Of a stretch of DNA of 7,939 nucleotides, positions 1 to 5,896 are shown one piece after another. Below the pieces are notes generated by a model that worked only from the letters and a program-made list of their open reading frames with translations, made no database searches and was not told the origin of the DNA. Positions within the stretch are counted from its first letter, which is position 1. Every line of letters begins with the position of its first letter. A program made the translations under genes and the position numbers. The stretch spans positions 1-7,939 of the forward strand of contig JACDBM010000075.1 in assembly GCA_013694945.1 (NCBI GenBank), given 5' to 3'. Source of the stretch: Chthoniobacterales bacterium (GTDB lineage: Bacteria > Verrucomicrobiota > Verrucomicrobiia > Chthoniobacterales > UBA10450).

Positions 1-1032
1 CCGGCGGAAGGGAGCACAGCCGGAGCGGCTTCACCGCTGGAGTTCGCACTCTTTTTACAATCAGTGCTCGACTTTCAGCCGAGCGTGATCGCCTTCGAGA
101 ACATCCTGCGCTGGAATGAGCGGGACATGGATCAGGAACAGGTCTTTCTCGATCAGGCAATGCGCGTGCCGAAGCTGTTGCTCGCTTCCGAGCTGAGCAC
201 GACTGCCGATCTCGATGCGCCCTGGAGCGACATTCGTGCCTTCAATCAGGTAACAGGCAGACGCGGTGATCTCGCGGCATTCGCCGGAATTACGCGCCAG
301 CCTAACGAAGACCTCCGCCTCATCTCCACGCCGGGATTCATCAACCTGCCAAACGAGATTTCGTCGGAAATTCGGATCCCGCTGCTCTTTCTCTGTCGCG
401 GTGAAGTAATTCCCTCCTTCACCTTGCAGGCGATCATGCTTTGGCTCCGCGTTACTCCCGCAGAGGTGAAGATCGAGATCGGCTCACATATTCTTTTACC
501 CCAGAACCGCAGGATCCCGATCAATCGCGACGGCACGTTGCTGGTCGACCCGAACGCGTCGACCCGAGCGCGTCACGTCACTCTGAATGAGCTGCTTCTG
601 GCGGCGCAACAGCGAGACACAGGCGGCACAGCACCGCCGCAGTTTGCGCAAATACGAGATGGTCTCGTGCTCGTCCGGATGCCAGATAACCCGCTCTCTC
701 CACCGGACCTGTTCGCCGCGACCATCGCCAGCATTCAGGCGAATCGCTATCTGCGGCGGATCTCACCGATCTTCGATTGCGTAATCCTGCTGCTGGTCTC
801 CGGATTGTTCGCGACGGTGCGGGAGGTAGCGCGCGTGGACTTGGTCTTATGTGGGTTTGCGTTCACTGCCGCGTATTGCCTTTTCGCTCTCGGGATGCTG
901 TCGCGCACGAACGTCTGGTTGCCTGGCGTCCTGCCGCTTGGCGCAGTCTGGCTCTCGATTTTTCTAACCCTCTTCCAAAGAAAAGACGCCCGGCGTGAGG
1001 CGACCGTGGCGACGCCGGCTTCGATCGATTGA
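1..1032 (+). CDS. CHASE2-domain membrane protein, 5'-truncated by window edge, no output domain
   Basis: The reading frame is open from base 1 and has no stop upstream of the GTG at 64, so the gene almost certainly begins outside the window; 343 residues are visible. Residues about 15-245 resemble a CHASE2 extracytoplasmic sensor domain. The visible landmarks are FLQSVLDFQPSVIAFENI near the start, STPGFINLPNE, the strongly CHASE2-like PSFTLQAIMLWLR, an IPINRDGTLLVD strand, and a closing LSPPDLFAATIASIQANRYL stretch. Three hydrophobic segments follow at about 254-273, 278-300 and 305-325, matching the usual CHASE2 arrangement. In known proteins those segments lead into a kinase, cyclase or GGDEF domain. 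Here only a short basic tail (FQRKDARREATVATPASID) remains before the stop. The ligand is unknown. The next gene begins 14 bases later. The family call is by recognition of pattern and topology, without a database search. Confidence 0.72.
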   Translation, partial: PAEGSTAGAASPLEFALFLQSVLDFQPSVIAFENILRWNERDMDQEQVFLDQAMRVPKLLLASELSTTADLDAPWSDIRAFNQVTGRRGDLAAFAGITRQPNEDLRLISTPGFINLPNEISSEIRIPLLFLCRGEVIPSFTLQAIMLWLRVTPAEVKIEIGSHILLPQNRRIPINRDGTLLVDPNASTRARHVTLNELLLAAQQRDTGGTAPPQFAQIRDGLVLVRMPDNPLSPPDLFAATIASIQANRYLRRISPIFDCVILLLVSGLFATVREVARVDLVLCGFAFTAAYCLFALGMLSRTNVWLPGVLPLGAVWLSIFLTLFQRKDARREATVATPASID

Positions 1033-1035
1033 AGC

Positions 1036-1041
1036 AAGGAG
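1036..1041 (+). promoter_or_regulatory. Shine-Dalgarno AAGGAG deciding the start of the beta-CASP gene
   Basis: AAGGAG lies five bases upstream of the ATG at 1047. An in-frame TTG at 1029 would give six extra residues and overlap the previous stop codon, but it has no comparable site. The family's first beta-strand begins right after the ATG (MKFTNLTRE), which also favours 1047. Confidence 0.7.
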
Positions 1042-1046
1042 CGGCG

Positions 1047-2423
1047 ATGAAGTTCACGAACCTGACGCGAGAAACAGAGATCGGCGCGAACTGCTATTTG
1101 ATCGAGACGGGCAATGAGCGCCTGGTCCTTGATTGCGGGATGCACCCGAAGCGGGACGGTGACGGGGCACTGCCAAATTTTCAAGCGATCGGCGGCGACG
1201 AGATTGATGCGATCATAGTTTCACACGCGCATCAGGATCACATCGGGACACTGCCGGTTCTAATGCGTTGCCAACCACAGGCGCGTGTCTTCATGAGCGA
1301 AGCAACGGCGGAAATCGGCAACGCTCTGCTGCACAATTCCGTGAATGTGATGACGCGGCAGCGTGAAGAGATCGGCGCGACAATGTACCCACTTTTCACG
1401 CACAAAGAAGCGAATCGCGCTGCCGATATCTGGCGCTTGTGCCGGTTTCGCCAGCCAATCAAGCTTGACGGCGAACGGGTGCGGAAGCCTGAACGCGACG
1501 GCATGACCTTTGAGTTTTTTGATGCCGGCCACGTCCTCGGTTCGGCCGGCGTTCTCCTGCGAAGCGAAGGGCGAACGGTTCTCTACAGCGGCGACGTCAA
1601 TTTCGATGATCAGACCATCGCGCAACGAGCCGTTTTTCCCGAGTCCGGGATCGATGTCCTGATCATGGAAACGACGCGCGGCGATAATCCTTTGCCGGAA
1701 GGATTCACCCGCGCGGCCGAGGAGCAGCGACTTGCGGAAGCAATCGCACGGGCTTTCGAGCGTGGCGGATGCATTCTTATGCCGGTTTTCGCGCTGGGAA
1801 AAACGCAAGAAGCGCTGGCGATGATTCATCGCTTCCGTCGGGAAAGGTTGCTGGGCGAGTTCCCCTTCTACATTGGCGGACTGAGCCTGAAGATGACCGA
1901 GATTTACGATCGCTTTGCGCTCACCAGCCGGCGCAACTTTCCGCGGCTGCAGTTGCTGGAGCAGCTGGAGCCGTTTGTGTTGAATGGCCAGACTATCGGC
2001 GAGGCTCCCGCGAAGCCGGGGCGAATCTACGCGCTTTCCAGCGGGATGATGACAGCAAAAACCCTTTCCAACACTTTCGCGCGGCGGGTTATCGAGGACC
2101 CGAAACACTCGATTTTTTTCGTCGGTTTTGCGGACCCGCTTTCTCCGGCGGGCGTTCTGCGCGCGGCGAAACCAGGCGATCTCGTCGCGGTCGATCCGGA
2201 CGAACCGCCGCAGGAATTGCGCTGCCAAATCGAAACGTTCCAGTTCAGTGCGCACGCTTCCCGAGAATCGATTGTGGCCTACGTCACGAAGCTAGCGCCG
2301 AAGAAAGTGGTGCTCGTGCACGGCGATGTGCCGGCGGTGAAGTGGGTACAGGCACGACTCGTCGCCGAATTGCCGGAGGCGGAAGTGATCGTGCCTCCGC
2401 CGGGGGTGGAGATCGAATTGTGA
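1047..2423 (+). CDS. Beta-CASP family metallo-beta-lactamase nuclease (CPSF/YSH1-like)
   Basis: This is a complete 458-residue protein with every signature of the metal-dependent beta-CASP RNA/DNA nucleases. The HxHxDH zinc motif is SHAHQDHIG (H60, H62, D64, H65). The third motif is in DAGHVLGSAG (H162), and the fourth is YSGDVNFDD (D183). The beta-CASP part carries motif A as METTRGD (E208, D213; ESTYGD is more usual), PVFALGKTQE (246-255), SSGMMT (331-336), motif B FSAHAS (H403) and motif C VLVHGD (H425). There is no KH domain, zinc finger or RNase J-type C-terminal extension, so it is a minimal catalytic core like the COG1236 group rather than RNase J. Members cut RNA endo- or exonucleolytically, and some act on DNA. 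The substrate here cannot be read from sequence. Exodeoxyribonuclease III follows after 47 bases, hinting at a shared role or transcript. No signal peptide is visible, so the protein is probably cytoplasmic. Confidence 0.9.
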   Translation: MKFTNLTRETEIGANCYLIETGNERLVLDCGMHPKRDGDGALPNFQAIGGDEIDAIIVSHAHQDHIGTLPVLMRCQPQARVFMSEATAEIGNALLHNSVNVMTRQREEIGATMYPLFTHKEANRAADIWRLCRFRQPIKLDGERVRKPERDGMTFEFFDAGHVLGSAGVLLRSEGRTVLYSGDVNFDDQTIAQRAVFPESGIDVLIMETTRGDNPLPEGFTRAAEEQRLAEAIARAFERGGCILMPVFALGKTQEALAMIHRFRRERLLGEFPFYIGGLSLKMTEIYDRFALTSRRNFPRLQLLEQLEPFVLNGQTIGEAPAKPGRIYALSSGMMTAKTLSNTFARRVIEDPKHSIFFVGFADPLSPAGVLRAAKPGDLVAVDPDEPPQELRCQIETFQFSAHASRESIVAYVTKLAPKKVVLVHGDVPAVKWVQARLVAELPEAEVIVPPPGVEIEL

Positions 2424-2470
2424 AGCGGGGCGCAGGATGACGAAACGCCGACGCAGCAAGGCAAGGCCAG

Positions 2471-3238
2471 ATGAAGATCGTTTCCTGGAACATCAACTCG
2501 CTTCGTAAACGTCAGGAGCGTTTGCTTGGGTGGCTGGCGACTGCGCAGCCGGATATCGTCTGCTTGCAGGAAACGAAGTGCACGGATGAGCAGTTTCCAT
2601 CAATTGACTTGCGCGCGGCCGGCTATCAATCCGCGTTCCACGGGCAAAAGTCCTACAATGGCGTGGCTATTCTCTCGAAAGAAGAACCACGCGATGTGCG
2701 GCTAGCTTTGTGCGACGAGGAGGAAGATCCACAGGCGCGCGTGATCGCGGCGACCATCGGCGGAGTTCGCGTCTTTTCCGTCTACGCGCCGAATGGCCAG
2801 GCGGTCGGCTCGCCTGCTTACGCCTACAAGCTGAAGTGGTATGGCCGATTGCATGCTTGTTTGCTCGAACAGGAGGCCGCCGCGACGGATCTGGTGGTTT
2901 GCGGTGATTTCAACGTCGCTCCGAAAGATGAAGACGTGCACGATCCAGCGCTCTGGCATGGGGCGATCATGTGCTCGGATGGGGAGCGGGCTGCGTTTGC
3001 GCGCCTGGGCGAGGCGGGACTCACTGACACGCTCCGCTTGCATCACTCCGGGACAGGACTGTTCACGTGGTGGGATTACCGGATGCTTTCGTTCCCGAAG
3101 AACCGCGGATTGCGGATCGATGCGGTGCTGGCGAGCAGGGCAATGGCGGAGCGCTGTCGCGACGCGGGGATCGATCGTGAGATGCGAAAAGGCAAAGAGC
3201 CCTCAGACCACGCTCCCATTTGGGCGGAGTTTCTGTAG
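2471..3238 (+). CDS. xthA: Exodeoxyribonuclease III (AP endonuclease, ExoIII/XthA family)
   Basis: This is a complete 255-residue cytoplasmic Mg2+-dependent exonuclease/AP endonuclease of base excision repair, close to the E. coli enzyme's 268. The expected active-site residues are visible: N7 in MKIVSWNINS, E34 in CLQETK, Y105 in VYAPNGQ, D146 and N148 in CGDFNVAPKDEDVHDP, D217 in RIDAVLAS, and D246-H247 in PSDHAPIWAEF. W200-W201 in GLFTWWDYR is the conserved tryptophan-rich loop of the family. The ATG at 2471 is chosen because the first beta-strand starts immediately after it. The upstream AAGG at 2463-2466 is a weak ribosome site. The gene lies 47 bases after the beta-CASP gene and 15 bases before the next gene, so it is probably in the same transcript. 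The symbol follows the family (exoA is also used). The class is certain; in vivo preference for AP sites over 3' ends is inferred from homology. Confidence 0.95.
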   Translation: MKIVSWNINSLRKRQERLLGWLATAQPDIVCLQETKCTDEQFPSIDLRAAGYQSAFHGQKSYNGVAILSKEEPRDVRLALCDEEEDPQARVIAATIGGVRVFSVYAPNGQAVGSPAYAYKLKWYGRLHACLLEQEAAATDLVVCGDFNVAPKDEDVHDPALWHGAIMCSDGERAAFARLGEAGLTDTLRLHHSGTGLFTWWDYRMLSFPKNRGLRIDAVLASRAMAERCRDAGIDREMRKGKEPSDHAPIWAEFL

Positions 3239-3253
3239 CTCTTAGAAGGACCT

Positions 3254-5113
3254 ATGAACCGCGAGTCGCATCGCTACGTGGATAATCGCCCACCGAAGCC
3301 GCTGTTGCTCTGGGATGGTGACTGCCATTTTTGCCGGCGCTGGGTCGAACGTTGGCGGGAAAGCACCGGAGACGAAGTCGAGTATGCGACGTCGCAGGAA
3401 GCAGGCTCTCAATATCCAGAGATTCCTTCGGTTGAATTTCAGAAGGCGGTTCAGCTCGTCGATACGGATGGGAAAGTCTCCAGCGGAGCGGAGGCAGTCT
3501 TCCGTTCGTTAGCGCGCGCTCGTCGCGGGAAGTGGATGATGTGGTCCTACGATCGCCTCCCGGGTTTCGCAGCCTTCACGGAACTGGCTTACGTAGTCGT
3601 GGCGAAGAATCGTTATCTCGCTTCCGCGGCCACCCGCCTGATGTGGGGCGAAGACGTGCTGCGGCCCACTTACTTCACGGCCCGCCGCCTTTTCCTACGC
3701 TCGCTCGGATTAATTTACCTCATAGCCTTTGTTTCGCTTTGGACACAGGTAGACGGCTTGATTGGGCAGAATGGGATTTCTCCCGTGGGCGAGTATCTGT
3801 CGTTCGCCCGCGCGCAGGTTGGCGCGCAGGCGCCATTGCTTCTCCCGTCGCTCTGTTGGGTCGATTCGAGCGATACCTTTCTTCACTTTCTCTGCGGCGT
3901 AGGTGCGGCGTCTTCCGTGTTGCTCCTGGCCGGTTTCCTGCCGGCAATTTCGCTGCTAATTCTGTACGTCTGCTACTTATCGCTGACAGTCGCCGGTCAG
4001 ACGTTCCTGAGTTTCCAATGGGACATCCTGCTGCTGGAAACCGGCTTTCTCGCGATTTTTTTCGCGCCTTGGAAATGGCGCCTGAGGCGCAACGATGCAG
4101 CGCCGCTGGCACGTCTCGGCTTGTTCCTGCTGAAACTGCTGCTCTTTAAGCTGATGTTCATGTCGGGCCTCGTGAAGCTGACGAGCGGCGATGATTCCTG
4201 GTGGAATCTGACCGCCCTACACTATCACTTCGAGACGCAACCGCTCCCGACGCCGCTGGGTTGGTGGATGCAACAGAGCGCCGATGGATTCAAGCGCTTC
4301 GCCACGGGGTTCGTGCTGTTTGTCGAGGTGCTGGCGCCCTTTCTGATCTGGGGGCCCAGACGGCTGCGATTGATCGGGTGTGCGCTCCTCGTGACGTTAC
4401 AAGGGCTGATCGCGCTGACGGGCAATTACGCGTTTTTCAATCTGCTGACGATCGCGCTTTGCCTTCTGCTCATCGACGATGCGTCGTGGTCGCGTGCATT
4501 ACGCAGGAGCAAGCGCAACGGCGTCAGGACTGCGAGCCTCAGCCCGGGCGTGCAGCATTGCTGCGCGGTCGCGGCGCTTGTTCTCCTGCTGCCGATAAAC
4601 GGATGGTTGATCTTCAGTGCCTTTAAACCGAAGGCGTCGCCGCCGCGCTCGCTCGCTGCTTTCTATTCAAGCCTTGAGCCTTTTCGGATTGTCAATGGCT
4701 ACGGACTATTCCGAGTCATGACGAGAACTCGTCCCGAGATCATTGTGGAAGGGAGCGCTGATGGGATTGATTGGGTGCCGTACACGTTCCGCTGGAAACC
4801 AGGCGAAGAGAAAGATCCGCCGCGGTGGGTGGCGCCGCATCAGCCGCGACTCGACTGGCAGATGTGGTTCGCGGCGCTAGGCGGTGCGCGCGAGAATATC
4901 TGGTTTTACGGCTTGGCTGCCTCCTTGCTTCGCAATAGCTCCAGCGTGGTGCAATTGCTGGAACGAAATCCATTTCCCGAAAGACCGCCGCGTTATATCC
5001 GCGCTGTTCTTTATGACTACCGGTTCTCGACAAGGAGAGAACGTCGCGAGACCGGCCGCTGGTGGATGCGCGAACAAAAGCGCGAATACCTTCGACCTGT
5101 GTCCCTCAACTAA
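3254..5113 (+). CDS. DCC (DUF393) thiol-disulfide domain fused to lipase maturation factor (LMF1-like) membrane protein
   Basis: This 619-residue protein has two parts. Residues about 15-125 form a DCC/DUF393 domain, which is thioredoxin-like. Its signature is LLLWDGDCHFCRRWVERW, with D21 and the CxxC pair C24/C27. From about residue 140 onward it matches the lipase maturation factor family. Several hydrophobic segments run between about 145 and 455. Hallmark stretches include TSGDDSWWNLTALHYHFETQ (310-329) followed by PLP, NYAFFNLLTI (391-400), NGYGLFRVMTRTRPEIIVEG (481-500) and HQPRLDWQMWFAALGG (529-544). Vertebrate LMF1 is an ER membrane protein needed for folding and dimer assembly of secreted lipases. 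The bacterial proteins' clients are not established, and no lipase gene is present here. There is no signal peptide before the DCC domain, so by simple topology it would face the cytoplasm. AGAAGGA at 3244-3250 precedes the ATG by only three bases. The gene follows xthA by 15 bases. Confidence 0.88.
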   Translation: MNRESHRYVDNRPPKPLLLWDGDCHFCRRWVERWRESTGDEVEYATSQEAGSQYPEIPSVEFQKAVQLVDTDGKVSSGAEAVFRSLARARRGKWMMWSYDRLPGFAAFTELAYVVVAKNRYLASAATRLMWGEDVLRPTYFTARRLFLRSLGLIYLIAFVSLWTQVDGLIGQNGISPVGEYLSFARAQVGAQAPLLLPSLCWVDSSDTFLHFLCGVGAASSVLLLAGFLPAISLLILYVCYLSLTVAGQTFLSFQWDILLLETGFLAIFFAPWKWRLRRNDAAPLARLGLFLLKLLLFKLMFMSGLVKLTSGDDSWWNLTALHYHFETQPLPTPLGWWMQQSADGFKRFATGFVLFVEVLAPFLIWGPRRLRLIGCALLVTLQGLIALTGNYAFFNLLTIALCLLLIDDASWSRALRRSKRNGVRTASLSPGVQHCCAVAALVLLLPINGWLIFSAFKPKASPPRSLAAFYSSLEPFRIVNGYGLFRVMTRTRPEIIVEGSADGIDWVPYTFRWKPGEEKDPPRWVAPHQPRLDWQMWFAALGGARENIWFYGLAASLLRNSSSVVQLLERNPFPERPPRYIRAVLYDYRFSTRRERRETGRWWMREQKREYLRPVSLN

Positions 5114-5139
5114 GCTGGCTACAACGGTGGCTCCGCAGC

Positions 5140-5168
5140 TTGAGAAAAAGAGCGACATTGAATATCTT
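5140..5168 (+). promoter_or_regulatory. Candidate promoter for infA (TTGAGA-17-TATCTT), implying a leaderless transcript
   Basis: TTGAGA at 5140-5145 is separated by 17 bases from TATCTT at 5163-5168. The first hexamer matches the sigma-70 -35 consensus at five of six positions and the second matches the -10 at four of six. The expected transcription start is about 5174-5177, at or within three bases of the infA ATG. This would explain why no ribosome binding site is visible. It rests on motif matching alone. Confidence 0.35.
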
Positions 5169-5176
5169 ACCCCTGC

Positions 5177-5395
5177 ATGCCGAAGGAAGAGCAGATCGTT
5201 ACGGAAGGAACGGTGACGCAGGTCTTGCCCGGCACCATGTTCCGCGTCGACCTGCCAGGTAACCGCAACGTTCTCGCTCATATCTCCGGGAAAATGCGCA
5301 AGCACTTCATCCGGATTGTTCCTGGCGACAAAGTGGAGGTGGAACTTTCGCCCTACGACCTCACAAAGGCGCGAATCATCTTTCGGGAGAAATAA
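5177..5395 (+). CDS. infA: Translation initiation factor IF-1
   Basis: This 72-residue protein has the same length as E. coli IF-1 and aligns by eye along its whole length. Shared stretches include [38 protein letters not shown] and [16 protein letters not shown]. It is a single S1-like OB-fold that binds the A site of the 30S subunit and works with IF-2 and IF-3 in initiation. The ATG at 5177 is the only sensible start, because an in-frame TGA lies at 5159-5161 and no other ATG, GTG or TTG falls between. No Shine-Dalgarno is visible in the preceding 20 bases, which is unusual for a highly expressed gene. It sits 63 bases after the LMF gene and away from any ribosomal protein cluster. A 157-base gap with a long inverted repeat follows, and no clear intrinsic terminator is seen there. 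Confidence 0.97.
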   Translation: MPKEEQIVTEGTVTQVLPGTMFRVDLPGNRNVLAHISGKMRKHFIRIVPGDKVEVELSPYDLTKARIIFREK

Positions 5396-5552
5396 TCCGT
5401 CGTCGCGAGACCCTCTAGGGCGAATAGTTGCTCGTAGTAAGCGCAGTTCCGGCGTGATTTACGTTTCTGCTTTAGAGGAGTCTCGTTGCCGCTGTTTGCA
5501 CTGAAGGAACATCGGGCGGAACCTTGATTAGAAATACACAGGAGAACTTATT
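5396..5552 (+). promoter_or_regulatory. Non-coding spacer with a 12-bp bulged long-range stem, likely leader of the DUF883 operon
   Basis: No plausible gene is seen in this 157-base gap. CGAGAC (5406-5411) and CCTCTA (5412-5417) pair with GTCTCG (5480-5485) and TAGAGG (5473-5478), giving twelve base pairs with a single bulged A at 5479 and enclosing about 55 bases. A small alternative fold, CCCTCTAGGG at 5411-5420, overlaps the left arm and would compete with it. No T-run follows the right arm, so this is not an ordinary intrinsic terminator. It could be a structured 5' leader or a DNA-level element. No convincing promoter hexamers were found. AGGAG at 5540-5544 is the ribosome site for the next gene. 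Confidence 0.4.
5540..5544 (+). promoter_or_regulatory. Shine-Dalgarno AGGAG of the DUF883-family gene
   Basis: A near-ideal site within ACAGGAGAAC, eight bases before the ATG at 5553. It stands in an A/T-rich patch that is unlike the GC-rich surroundings. This suggests an open, well-translated start, in contrast to infA just upstream. Confidence 0.75.
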
Positions 5553-5885
5553 ATGGCTGAAGAAAATCCAGTAAAGCAGGGCCTCGGCACCAGCGGAATC
5601 GGCACCACCGGGGTGGGTACCAGTGGAATGGGCACGTCAGAGGCAACATCGAATCTCGAGAGCAGCAAGACGAACGCACGCCGCGCGGCAGATGATCTGA
5701 AAACGGCCGCGACCAGCATCGCGGGGGAATACCGCGGCAAAGCGGAACAGGCTTGGGGCGATGCGCAGGATCGCGTGCGGACTTTTCAGGAAGATGGCGA
5801 AGCCTATGTGCGCGAGAATCCGACCAAGGCTGTTTTTACAGCTCTCGGGATCGGTTTTGTTCTGGGCATCATCTTTCGGCGTTAA
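5553..5885 (+). CDS. DUF883 / YqjD-ElaB-like small membrane-anchored protein
   Basis: This 110-residue protein has the YqjD/ElaB/DUF883 layout: a charged helical body (about 31-84), the hallmark YVRENPTKAV (85-94), one hydrophobic C-terminal anchor (about 93-108, ALGIGFVLGIIF) and a final RR. The E. coli relatives are tail-anchored inner-membrane proteins. YqjD binds ribosomes through its N-terminal part and is made in stationary phase. The unusual part is residues 11-30, four copies of a five-residue unit (LGTSG, IGTTG, VGTSG, MGTSE) replacing the usual N-terminus. The gene leads a three-gene cassette with YqjE-like and DUF3618-like partners. It is preceded by a strong AGGAG and the structured spacer, consistent with its own transcript start. 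Ribosome binding is inferred from the family only. Confidence 0.8.
   Translation: MAEENPVKQGLGTSGIGTTGVGTSGMGTSEATSNLESSKTNARRAADDLKTAATSIAGEYRGKAEQAWGDAQDRVRTFQEDGEAYVRENPTKAVFTALGIGFVLGIIFRR
5583..5642 (+). repeat. Four tandem 15-base units encoding a Gly-Thr-rich pentapeptide
   Basis: The units are at 5583-5597, 5598-5612, 5613-5627 and 5628-5642, encoding LGTSG, IGTTG, VGTSG and MGTSE. Protein-level conservation of the G-T core is stronger than DNA identity, since codons differ between copies (ggc/ggt, acc/acg, agc/agt/tca). The array is therefore either old or under selection. It encodes a probably flexible N-terminal segment of the DUF883 protein. Confidence 0.75.
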
Positions 5886-5896
5886 GCATTCGCTGA

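Noticed and set aside
747..1184. A 145-codon minus-strand open frame across the end of the CHASE2 gene and start of the beta-CASP gene
   Set aside because: It runs antisense through two supported genes, and its translation is low-complexity and Arg/Ser-rich without a recognisable domain.
1260..2255. A 331-codon open frame on the minus strand inside the beta-CASP gene
   Set aside because: It lies opposite a complete, motif-rich enzyme, has no recognisable domain, and is rich in Arg/Gln as expected of an antisense shadow in GC-rich DNA.
2437..2508. A 23-codon open frame (MTKRRRSKARPDEDRF...) overlapping the start of xthA
   Set aside because: It is very short, has only a poor ribosome site and overlaps the conserved xthA N-terminus. 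It is more likely a by-product of the spacer than a leader peptide, though translational coupling cannot be excluded.
5042..5412. Direct repeat CGTCGCGAGACC at 5042-5053 and 5401-5412, flanking infA
   Set aside because: A 12-base match is expected about once or twice by chance in 8 kb. One copy is inside the LMF coding sequence, and there is no sign of an inserted element between them.
5496..5535. Possible promoter (TTGCAC or GGAAC-type -35) before the DUF883 gene
   Set aside because: No -10 element occurs at proper spacing from either candidate. The ECF-like GGAAC copies lack a matching downstream GTC/TCTGA element.
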